Source: a virus. From it: a stretch of 21,770 nucleotides of DNA. The notes beneath the pieces are model-generated. The model saw only the letters and a program-made list of their open reading frames with translations, had not been told where the DNA came from and did no database searches. The stretch is from the IMG/VR virus record IMGVR_UViG_3300005915_001256, positions 1 through 21,770 of that record. One strand, written 5' to 3'. The position numbers and the translations under genes were made by a program. Positions 7,128 to 13,952 of this stretch are shown here, piece by piece; the first letter of the stretch is position 1, and every line of letters starts with the position of its first letter.

Positions 7128-9371
7128 ATGCAATCATTTAGCAGTAGTCTCACGCCGGTCGAGTACTTGGCTAAGTCTATATCTGGGCGCGGCCCCATGC
7201 CCCACCACAAATACATTCGTAGAGAGTGGAGTGGCAAGGGGGATAAGTGGGTGTATATCTACCATGAGTCTCCTCACAAGAACCACGGATTCGAGCATGC
7301 AGAGACTGATGCGCCTCATAGCCTTCCTATACATGAAGCGTCCCGGGATCACTGGTTCCACGGCCCTGAACATGCGTACAAATTCTCTCATTGGAATAAT
7401 GTGGCAGATCAAGTAGGAGGACTCCTAGACGAAGGCAATAAGGGAAGTTTTCGTTTGGAGGGCATTTCTCATGATAAATACGCCGATGTAAACGTAACCC
7501 CAGGCAATAAGAACCCTATCCATATCAAAGATAACTTCTCAGGTAAGATGCGTAGTACGTTCCTTACTGATGCAGATTCTTTGAAGGCTTGGGTAGCAAA
7601 GCAAGGAAACCAGCCAGAGCAGGTGTCGCTGACCGGGGATGGCGAGGATCAGTGGCATCACAAGATTGTATTGTCTAAACCTGCAAAAGGTAAGACTGCT
7701 CCTACCTGGGCTAGAGTACACTTTAACCAGGATCACCCCCAGTACAACGAAAAAGACGGGAAGAATAGAGATTTTCGTAGAGAGTTTACTTATAAAGATT
7801 GGTGGTCTAAACGAGTAGGGCAGCGAGGTGCATCTTTAATTGACGTGTCTGCTGAGGAAAAGGCTAGTCGCCCATATAGGTCACTACTTGAAGAGGGTAA
7901 AGTTCCTATTAAGTCAGTTGAGCGCACGTTCGATTGGCAGGGCACTAAGAAGAGAAGGGATTTTTGGGAGGTTGACTGGTCTGCCTTGAAAGAGCAGACA
8001 GGAATAGACAAGCAAGAATTCATTTGGGGTAAGGGAGATAAGGCCTGGATCAAGGAAACGCGTGACTGGGAAGAGGGGGGAGGTAAAGGGGCTCCTCCTC
8101 AAAGAGGCGGTATTTTCGGTGAGTCGAGTTCCCTTATCTGGCATGCAGCTTGGAGAGTTGGTAGTAAGTATTTTATTAACGATCCTACTTTTTTGAGCCG
8201 AAAAGTGCCTGGGGCTGGTGATACTAAGGTAGAAGATGGGTTTATCAATACTATTGTTAACGCTATTGAAGATGGTATGATAGGTACTCCAGAGAAGCCG
8301 GGAAGTATGCTTGCTGGGTATAACCCAACCACAAAACACTACGTCCGTCAGACGGGTACTTATGCCGTAGCTAAGTTCTCAACATATGCGTACTCTATGG
8401 CTAAGTGGATAGCTATTAAGACGTGTGCTGCCGAGCAAGAGAAGAGACGTTCTACTTCAGGAGGCCTCCCAGTTGAGACTATCGCTTCTGGGAACAAAGA
8501 TAAGGCTAGGAGAGGTTATGCAGGTATCTCAGATACTCCTGCAGAGCCTGACATCCCTAAGGATACTCCTGCTCCTAAGACTCTGATTCGTAAGCGTGGT
8601 GCAGGCTCAGATAAGGGGGTATCTAAGGAGTCTTCAGAGGTTTTCACTAAGTGGAAATTCATGCAGAAGAAGCTGTTGAACGACAGTCTCAAAGAGTTAA
8701 CTGCTATAGATGGCGAAAAGGGAGACGAAGTTGGAGAGCTGCGTACTGCTATAGATGATATGGATGATATCAAATCTTTGCAAGATGCTATTAGCTGGAG
8801 TTCTTCTGCTCAAGATAACAATCATACCCTAAACCGGTTAGGCGTTCTGGTACATGCTGGTCAGGTAGAGGGTTATTTATCTGATAGCGAGATTAATAAA
8901 TATGAGGAGTCTACGGGAGCAGCCGGGTCTTCTTATAGTAGGAAACAGGTGTCCGGTGCTGTAGACGCCTTCTTTGATTCTGTTCCTGAGAAGTACGGCT
9001 CAGAGGCTCCTTTCGAGGGGGAAGAACTTGCTCTTGTGGGTAAGGTGGCTAATTATTTAGCTCCTCACATCGTCTCTGGTGACGCCTATATGCACTCAGG
9101 CAGGGCGGCTAAGAAATTTGCCTCTGAGATTTCCTCTGTTAAGGATGCTACTGGTGATACTCCTTGGAAGAATGATCCAGAAGGTTTTGTGAATCAGATG
9201 CTGCAGGAAGAGAATTTCCTGGATAATTTAAGGGATCATATTACTAAAGACCTTCGCTCTACTATGTCCTCTTCGTCCAAGCCAAAAGACCCTAAGGTTA
9301 CCAAGTCTATGGCTATGCTTCATATAGCTATGGAAGACTTTAAAGAAAGATTAAAGGAACAGTATAACTAA
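7128..9371 (+). CDS. Large hypothetical protein with a possible sigma-70 region-2-like patch
   Basis: 747 residues. The N-terminus carries LAKSISG, followed by HHKYIRREW and KWVYIYHE (residues 26-47), a Trp/Tyr-rich basic patch. Residues 80-310 look like an alpha/beta region of no family I know. Around 334-450 the spacing and wording recall sigma-70 region 2: LIWHAAWRVGSKYF, then AGYNP, then KFSTYAYSMAKWIAIK at 416-431 and GGLPVE at 445-450. FSTYAY followed by an aromatic/Trp helix is the hallmark of region 2.2-2.3 in bacterial sigma factors, but an extra loop lies between AGYNP and FSTYAY, and I see no region 4 helix-turn-helix. The C-terminal 250 residues are helical and acidic, with TKSM near the end. 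AAAGGA precedes the start, and the stop overlaps the next ATG. The sigma link is a guess; the open reading frame is solid. Confidence 0.82.
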   Translation: MQSFSSSLTPVEYLAKSISGRGPMPHHKYIRREWSGKGDKWVYIYHESPHKNHGFEHAETDAPHSLPIHEASRDHWFHGPEHAYKFSHWNNVADQVGGLLDEGNKGSFRLEGISHDKYADVNVTPGNKNPIHIKDNFSGKMRSTFLTDADSLKAWVAKQGNQPEQVSLTGDGEDQWHHKIVLSKPAKGKTAPTWARVHFNQDHPQYNEKDGKNRDFRREFTYKDWWSKRVGQRGASLIDVSAEEKASRPYRSLLEEGKVPIKSVERTFDWQGTKKRRDFWEVDWSALKEQTGIDKQEFIWGKGDKAWIKETRDWEEGGGKGAPPQRGGIFGESSSLIWHAAWRVGSKYFINDPTFLSRKVPGAGDTKVEDGFINTIVNAIEDGMIGTPEKPGSMLAGYNPTTKHYVRQTGTYAVAKFSTYAYSMAKWIAIKTCAAEQEKRRSTSGGLPVETIASGNKDKARRGYAGISDTPAEPDIPKDTPAPKTLIRKRGAGSDKGVSKESSEVFTKWKFMQKKLLNDSLKELTAIDGEKGDEVGELRTAIDDMDDIKSLQDAISWSSSAQDNNHTLNRLGVLVHAGQVEGYLSDSEINKYEESTGAAGSSYSRKQVSGAVDAFFDSVPEKYGSEAPFEGEELALVGKVANYLAPHIVSGDAYMHSGRAAKKFASEISSVKDATGDTPWKNDPEGFVNQMLQEENFLDNLRDHITKDLRSTMSSSSKPKDPKVTKSMAMLHIAMEDFKERLKEQYN

Positions 9372-9850
9372 TGGAAGATTTTGTTAACAATCCTAGAGAC
9401 GTAGAGAAGCACTTAGACACTCTTAACAAAAGTTGCGGGGACTTAGAGAGTCTGTGCAATCAGTGTGGCGGGTGCTGTTGTGCTGAGGTAACTACCAAAT
9501 CAGTGGACAACCACTTTATAGGGGTAGTAGTGGATGAGCTTCCCTGCAAGCATCTGATTAGGAAGTCTGGGGATACGTTTGAGTGCTCTTGCTATGAGGA
9601 GAGGTTCGAAAAGACTGATTGGTGTTTAGATCTGTTCTCAGCTATGGTTAAAGGGGCTTTGGTAGAGACGTGCCCTTATGTACAGGATTTTGATGGATAC
9701 AGAGGTAAGCAGTTCCTAAATGACCATGAGTACTTAATTATACGTCCTGAGTTGGTTAAAGCTATAAAAGATAACTTAGAATTATTGAAGTCTATTGATG
9801 CTTTCGATGAGTCTGATATCGAGTCTTTCCTGGGGGAAAGTATTGGATAA
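9371..9850 (+). CDS. YkgJ-like cysteine-cluster (zinc- or iron-binding) protein
   Basis: 159 residues with eleven cysteines. C29-x2-C32-x2-C35-C36 (LCNQCGGCCC) is the CxxCxxCC signature of the YkgJ / UPF0153 family, thought to chelate zinc or iron. Further family-like cysteines are C59 in PCKHL, C74 in CYEERFE, C85 in DWC and C101 in CPYV; the order CxHL, then CxYExR, then WC, matches the family pattern. Cellular YkgJ proteins have no firmly known reaction. This copy sits among virion genes and carries four K-S sites (NKSC, TKSV, RKSG, LKSI), as its neighbours do, which is odd for a housekeeping-type metal protein. The ATG overlaps the preceding TAA with AAAGGA upstream. Confidence 0.8.
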   Translation: MEDFVNNPRDVEKHLDTLNKSCGDLESLCNQCGGCCCAEVTTKSVDNHFIGVVVDELPCKHLIRKSGDTFECSCYEERFEKTDWCLDLFSAMVKGALVETCPYVQDFDGYRGKQFLNDHEYLIIRPELVKAIKDNLELLKSIDAFDESDIESFLGESIG

Positions 9851-10088
9851 GGTTGATGATGTAGTTTGTAGCTGTGGGGAATTTATTGTTAAGTCTCTAG
9901 AAGGCAAGACTAAGGTGCGTTCTAAGATCCTTCTGTTTGAGGGAGGTAAAACCCTGGCTAAGTGTCGTAGGTGTGGTGGTATGCACGAAGTCCCTATACA
10001 AATGCACTATGTAGAAGACAATGTGGATAATATAATTAAATCGAAGAAAAGGCGGGTGTACGTGAGAAATAACTTGACAGATAAGTAA
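9843..10088 (+). CDS. Small zinc-ribbon protein
   Basis: About 81 residues if started at TTG 9843. This start has GGGGGAA at 9832-9838 as its ribosome-binding site and overlaps the upstream stop by eight bases. A longer reading from TTG 9795 lies deep inside the upstream gene and has no good ribosome-binding site. Two cysteine pairs, VCSCG and CRRCGG about 30 residues apart, form a zinc ribbon of the kind seen in Mu Com and many small phage proteins. Between them lie KTKVRSKILLF and an IVKSL site. The C-terminus is basic. It may bind nucleic acid or act as a small regulator; the specific role is unknown. The -35-like element of the downstream promoter candidate overlaps the last codons. Confidence 0.65.
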   Translation: MDKVDDVVCSCGEFIVKSLEGKTKVRSKILLFEGGKTLAKCRRCGGMHEVPIQMHYVEDNVDNIIKSKKRRVYVRNNLTDK

Positions 10089-10106
10089 AAGTCAGGCATA
10101 TACAAT
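10074..10106 (+). promoter_or_regulatory. Candidate sigma-70 type promoter
   Basis: A perfect TTGACA at 10074-10079 is followed by an AT-rich stretch holding three imperfect -10 options: CATATA at 10097 (17-base spacer), TATACA at 10099 (19) and TACAAT at 10101 (21). The -35 is ideal but each -10 is a compromise between match and spacing, so activity is uncertain. It sits just before the capsid operon gap. Confidence 0.4.
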
Positions 10107-10109
10107 ACT

Positions 10110-10141
10110 TAGGTATGTTTGATAAGTAGTTTCGATACCTA
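10110..10141 (+). other. 7-bp inverted repeat just downstream of the promoter candidate
   Basis: TAGGTAT at 10110-10116 and ATACCTA at 10135-10141 are perfect complements around an 18-base loop. It would lie at the 5' end of a transcript from the candidate promoter. It could be an RNA hairpin or a protein-binding site. Confidence 0.45.
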
Positions 10142-10153
10142 TATCGCCTCCAT

Positions 10154-10192
10154 AAAGGGAGAGCCTTACCGGCCTCCTTTTATTTTTGTTTT
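10154..10192 (+). terminator. Rho-independent terminator-like hairpin before the capsid operon
   Basis: AAAGG (10154-10158) pairs with CCTTT (10176-10180), and inside it AG/CT and GCC/GGC pairs continue with single-base bulges around the loop TTACC. TATTTTTGTTTT follows immediately, as expected for an intrinsic terminator. It lies between the zinc-ribbon gene and the protease gene, so it may end upstream transcription or act as an attenuator for the capsid operon. Confidence 0.6.
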
Positions 10193-10222
10193 AGGATATG
10201 CGTTTTAGGACATACAGGTTAG

Positions 10223-11059
10223 ATGGTAGATAACAGTTATACTACAGAAGACTTCAATTTCTTTGTTCCCATGCAAAAGGCTATGCCTGCTAAAGTTGCT
10301 GGTGATACTAGAGATCGTATGATTCAGGGTATTGCCTCTACTGATAATATAGACTTGCAAGGTGAGATAGTTAAGCAGACCGGGTTAGATCTAAAATACT
10401 TTTTGAAAAGTGGTTATCTTAACAACGATCACAAACCCGGGGCAGAAAATAAAGTTGGAGAGCCTGTAGAGGCTAGGATTACTAAAGAAGGTTTGTTTGT
10501 AAAAGGATTCCTTTACAAGAACCATAAAGCAGCAGACGGTTATTGGGAGTTACTAAACGCCCAGGTAGCCGATCCGCAGTCAAAACGCAGAGTAGGTTTC
10601 TCAGTTCAAGGCAAAGTAAAGAAGCGCAGTGGTAATGTAGTAGAAAAAGCCTGGATTCAGGATATTGCTGTTACTACCGCCCCAATCAACCCCAACACAT
10701 GGGCGGATCTTGTTAAATCGCTATCCGCAGGTCACGCCACAGTTAACCAAACTGACGGGTCTGCTCTGGGCGTGGAATCACTACTTACTGATAAGAGAAG
10801 TAAAGACTCAGAAAAGAGTCTAAAGAATGTTACGTATCCACCTGCATTGTTCAGTAAGTCTGAGGTAGTACAGGAATTACAGCTTAAAAAAGGTTGGTCT
10901 AGATCTACTGCAGAGGTGGTAGCATCTTATTTGTTGTCTGATAACGATTCTGATGGGTTATGTAGGTCTGAGGCTATTGAAGTAGTTAAATCTGCTCAAG
11001 GCTGGTCTGATAAGTCAGCAGAGTTTGTTGTAGATTATCTGTTCAATAAGAAAAACTAG
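10223..11059 (+). CDS. Prohead (head maturation) serine protease, S78-like
   Basis: Cleaves capsid and scaffold proteins inside the immature head (family knowledge). Residues 25-160 show the Caudovirus prohead protease fold: catalytic His at H70 (YLNNDHKPG), the GLFVKGFLY strand, catalytic Ser at S127 in GFSVQG, and the TTAPINPNTW strand after it. Length to residue 161 is usual for the catalytic domain. Residues 162-203 closely match the N-terminal part of the capsid protein (LVKSLSAGHATVNQT against LRKALSAGYAITNQT; 15 of 21 identical from LSAG to VESL, then SLKxVTY), probably a self-cleavage or targeting segment. Residues 212-273 are two related units, each with GWS-x-x-(T/S)AE-x-V-x-x-YL. 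The ATG has only a weak AGG ribosome-binding site and follows a terminator-like hairpin. It heads the capsid operon. Confidence 0.9.
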   Translation: MVDNSYTTEDFNFFVPMQKAMPAKVAGDTRDRMIQGIASTDNIDLQGEIVKQTGLDLKYFLKSGYLNNDHKPGAENKVGEPVEARITKEGLFVKGFLYKNHKAADGYWELLNAQVADPQSKRRVGFSVQGKVKKRSGNVVEKAWIQDIAVTTAPINPNTWADLVKSLSAGHATVNQTDGSALGVESLLTDKRSKDSEKSLKNVTYPPALFSKSEVVQELQLKKGWSRSTAEVVASYLLSDNDSDGLCRSEAIEVVKSAQGWSDKSAEFVVDYLFNKKN

Positions 11060-11070
11060 GAGGTTTTTAA

Positions 11071-11682
11071 ATGGCAGCGGAAACGATTCAGAAGTCCCAA
11101 AGGGGCAACTTGCACCAAGGTAGTTCCCCTAAAGAGTGGGCGGGCTCTAGGTACTCGAAAGCTAACGACAAGACTCCAGGAACGTCTAACAACACGGACT
11201 TCTCAATGTCTAAGGCGTTTGAGGCTCTGATGCAGAGTAACGAAGTTATCAGTAAGGCTATGGAGGAGTCCCCGTTCTTGGCTGAGTTTGTTAGCGAGTT
11301 TGTAGAGGTTCTAAAGTCTTTCGGTGAGGAAGTCTCAGAGACTATCGCTAAGTCACAAGAGGAGCAGCTTAAGTTTAATCTAGAGCTAGAGGACGTAGTT
11401 AAGTCACTAAACGAGCAGACGGATGCAGTAGATACCCAGACGCAGCAATTAGCTGAGGGAGATGTTCTATCTAAGTCAGCTCGTGCTCCTGAGGTACTTG
11501 TTAAGTCACATCCTGGTGACGTGTCTGAGACGCCTTCCTACTCCAAAGAAGAGATTAACGATGCTTTGTGGAAGTCATTCGAAGCTGGCGAGATCAGCGG
11601 TCTAGACATTACTAAGTATGAAACTTCAGCCAATGGTCAGCTAGACGCGTCTGTAGCACGTAAAATCGGCCTAAGTAATTAA
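11071..11682 (+). CDS. Scaffold-like protein rich in K-S/A sites
   Basis: 203 residues, acidic and mostly helical, between protease and capsid protein, the usual place of a scaffold. Of its 16 lysines, 10 are followed by Ser or Ala (for example TIQKS, VISKA, VLKS, TIAKS, DVVKS, VLSKS, LVKS, LWKS), at intervals of roughly 10-30 residues. This regular spacing would let a protease cut it into short peptides. The last 40 residues (LWKSFEAGEISGLDITKYE onward) resemble the end of the next protein and may bind the capsid protein. A perfect AGGAGG lies seven bases before the ATG, stronger than most in the window and consistent with high expression. The scaffold role is inferred from position, composition and length; no family is recognised by sequence. 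Confidence 0.75.
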   Translation: MAAETIQKSQRGNLHQGSSPKEWAGSRYSKANDKTPGTSNNTDFSMSKAFEALMQSNEVISKAMEESPFLAEFVSEFVEVLKSFGEEVSETIAKSQEEQLKFNLELEDVVKSLNEQTDAVDTQTQQLAEGDVLSKSARAPEVLVKSHPGDVSETPSYSKEEINDALWKSFEAGEISGLDITKYETSANGQLDASVARKIGLSN

Positions 11683-11702
11683 TTTTAACGGAGGGCGATA
11701 TT

Positions 11703-12386
11703 ATGGAACAACAGGAAGTTAAAATCACTGAAGAGGAATTGTGGAGAGGCTTGAACAAGCTAGAGGAACAACTATCCCTACTAAAGAAGTCTGGCTCTGA
11801 GGAAGAGTCTGATGCTCATGAGAAGAAAGAGGACGAGGCTCGTGCAGCTGCTGTCGCGCCTAAGGGGGATAAGCCTCCTAAGAAAGAGGAAGAAGCAGAA
11901 GAAGACGACACTGAAAAGTCTTTAGAGGCAGCCGAGGAGATTGTTGCGAAGTCAGAGCAGGAAGATGCTACTGGTATTGAGGTATCAGACTTTCTCATGG
12001 AGCTAGTACAGACCTTTCGCAAAGGTATGGTTGACTATAAAGATCATATAGTAGATATGGTTAAGTCCAACCACGAGGCAACTGAAGAGATCGTTAAGAG
12101 CATTGCTGGGTATACGAGAGATAGCCAGGAAACTCTGTGCAAGTCTGCGGACGCCATCAACAGTGCTTGGGACATGCCTGCCAGGGGTCCAAAGTCTGTG
12201 GTAGGCTCAGACGGAACATCACCCCAGGGGAAGGCTATGACTCCTCTACAGCAGGTGGAGTTCCGGCAGTCTCGCGCAGCTAAATTGAAGACTATGGTTA
12301 AGGGTGGCGAAGCCACTATGTTAGATTTGGTTAGATATGAGAAGAGTGGTGAGCTTTCCGACGAGTTAGCAAAGTCTCTTAATTAA
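11703..12386 (+). CDS. Second scaffold-like protein, acidic coiled coil with K-S sites
   Basis: 227 residues, very rich in Glu, Lys and Ala in the first 85 (likely a coiled or disordered segment), then helical. Nine K-S sites are present, among them TEKSL, IVAKS, DMVKS, EIVKS, TLCKS and the extreme C-terminal LAKSLN. The end (TMLDLVRYEKSGELSDELAKSLN region) parallels the end of the preceding gene, so the two probably share a C-terminal domain. GGAGGG precedes the ATG. Likely scaffold or an internal core protein that is degraded or processed on maturation. Two successive scaffold-like genes may reflect a duplication or a core/scaffold pair. Confidence 0.75.
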   Translation: MEQQEVKITEEELWRGLNKLEEQLSLLKKSGSEEESDAHEKKEDEARAAAVAPKGDKPPKKEEEAEEDDTEKSLEAAEEIVAKSEQEDATGIEVSDFLMELVQTFRKGMVDYKDHIVDMVKSNHEATEEIVKSIAGYTRDSQETLCKSADAINSAWDMPARGPKSVVGSDGTSPQGKAMTPLQQVEFRQSRAAKLKTMVKGGEATMLDLVRYEKSGELSDELAKSLN

Positions 12387-12436
12387 GTTTTGTCGTTGTA
12401 GTGAGCAATCGCTAGAAAGAAAGTAGGAATAAACAG

Positions 12437-13879
12437 ATGGAATCTATGGTGAGTTTGAGCAATTATGACGGTTTAAATGGCTTTGGCCAAACGTCTTTGA
12501 GCGAAGTTGATGAACTTCGTAAAGCACTGTCTGCAGGGTATGCTATTACCAATCAGACTGGTGGATCGGCTATGCGCGTTGAGTCCTTGGAGCAAAGTCT
12601 CAAGGTAGTAACGTATAGCAATAAGCATATTGTGTTGTGGCGAAAGATTAACAAGAGCCCAGCGTTTTCAACGGTCGAAGAGTACAACCAGTTGCTGAGC
12701 TACGGTGCTACTGATCGTGGAGCATTCACCCGAGAAGGTGAACTACCTCAGTCCAGTGACACCAGCTACGCCCGCAGAACTGCGCTGGTCAAGTATTTAG
12801 GTACTACCCGAGAAGTTACTCATCCTATGACTCTGGTAAATCCGGCTCATGGTGATGTGGTAGCGATGGAAAACCAAGCTGGTATTCTGTGGCTGCTAGA
12901 GCGTCTAGAAGACTCTCTGTTCCACGGCGACTCTTCACTAGCGTTTGATGGTGAAGCAGAGCAGTTTGATGGTCTAGACTCCTTGATTGATACTACAGCA
13001 TTCGTCGATCTAGAAGGCGGCGCAATGACTGAGGACGCAATCGAAGAAGCATCCAACCAGATTTTCGAGCATTTCGGCTATCCAAGCGATCTGTTCGCAG
13101 GTCCCAAGCCTTTGAGCGATCTCGTGAAGCAGTTCTATCCTCGCCACCGTGTGAGTTTGCCTGCTCCTGAGAACGGTACTATCGGCCAAAGTATCAATAG
13201 TATGGCTACTCAGGCTGGTTTGATTCAGTTCAACCCCGACCTATTCTTGCGTAAGACCAAGAGTCCCCCAGCAGCAGCCACTTCACCAAGTGCGCCTGTT
13301 GCTACTGGCGCGGTCACTGCGGCTGTCTCTGGTACTGCTAACTCAGCAGAGTGGGACAAGCAGTTGGGTGAGGTTACTGGAGACACTTTATTCTCCTATG
13401 CGGTAACAGCGTGTAACCGTTTTGGCGAGTCCGCTCCAGTATACGAAGATATCACTATCGCGGCTGCAGATATTAATAACCAGGAGTCAGTAACTCTTCA
13501 GGTGGTTCTAGGAGCTGCTCTAGGTCCAAACCCACCAGAGTTCCTTCGTATTTACCGCACAGATCCTTTGACTGCTTTCAGCACCACTCCTGCGGACTTC
13601 TACGAGATCCTGAAGGTTCCTGTGTCTTCACAGACTGCAGCGGCCACTATGGTAGCCGTAGCAACCGATCGTAACTTCATCATCCCCGGTACGTACCAAG
13701 GGTACATGGGTGAGATGAGCCCGAACGTTCTGACCTTCCGCCAGTTGGCTCCTATGATGAAGCTAGACCTAGCAGTACTAGCACCTGCCTACCGCTGGAT
13801 GGTATTGATGTATGGAGTACCGTTGCTTTATACCCCACTCAAGTGGACGCGCCTGATCAACATCGGAGATTTGGCATAA
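12437..13879 (+). CDS. Major capsid protein with inserted Ig-like domain
   Basis: 480 residues. The N-terminal part (LRKALSAGYAITNQTGGSA, then VESLEQSLK, then IVLWRKI) and the end (LAPAYRWMVLMYGVPLLYTPLKW) match capsid proteins of the large SPO1/A511-like phage group as I remember them. This family uses the HK97 fold. By comparison with the protease, K29-A30 is the likely maturation cleavage site, which would remove 29 residues. Residues about 275-415 form an insertion that starts with a Pro/Ala linker, contains SYAVTACNRFGESAP and LRIYRTDP, and looks like an Ig- or Fn3-type domain exposed on the shell. Codon choice leans to cgt/cgc for Arg and ctg for Leu more than in neighbouring genes, consistent with high expression. 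A hairpin follows the gene. Confidence 0.9.
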   Translation: MESMVSLSNYDGLNGFGQTSLSEVDELRKALSAGYAITNQTGGSAMRVESLEQSLKVVTYSNKHIVLWRKINKSPAFSTVEEYNQLLSYGATDRGAFTREGELPQSSDTSYARRTALVKYLGTTREVTHPMTLVNPAHGDVVAMENQAGILWLLERLEDSLFHGDSSLAFDGEAEQFDGLDSLIDTTAFVDLEGGAMTEDAIEEASNQIFEHFGYPSDLFAGPKPLSDLVKQFYPRHRVSLPAPENGTIGQSINSMATQAGLIQFNPDLFLRKTKSPPAAATSPSAPVATGAVTAAVSGTANSAEWDKQLGEVTGDTLFSYAVTACNRFGESAPVYEDITIAAADINNQESVTLQVVLGAALGPNPPEFLRIYRTDPLTAFSTTPADFYEILKVPVSSQTAAATMVAVATDRNFIIPGTYQGYMGEMSPNVLTFRQLAPMMKLDLAVLAPAYRWMVLMYGVPLLYTPLKWTRLINIGDLA

Positions 13880-13902
13880 GCGGCTTTAGTGGTTAATATA
13901 GG

Positions 13903-13932
13903 ACCAGGAGAGGCATAAACCCCTCTCCTGGT
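13903..13932 (+). terminator. Strong hairpin after the capsid gene
   Basis: ACCAGGAGAGG (13903-13913) and CCTCTCCTGGT (13922-13932) form a perfect 11-bp stem around an 8-base loop. There is no clear U-run after it (TCCTCTCGATTT), so it may be a weak terminator or an mRNA-stabilising or processing structure. Confidence 0.6.
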
Positions 13933-13952
13933 TCCTCTCGATTTAGGTGTGT

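Noticed and set aside
7914-8339. 141-codon open frame on the minus strand
   Set aside because: Antisense to the 747-residue gene, without ribosome-binding site or recognisable domain.
9795-9842. Longer TTG start for the zinc-ribbon gene
   Set aside because: It would place 16 extra residues deep inside the upstream gene with no ribosome-binding site, whereas TTG 9843 has one and fits the stop-start overlap.
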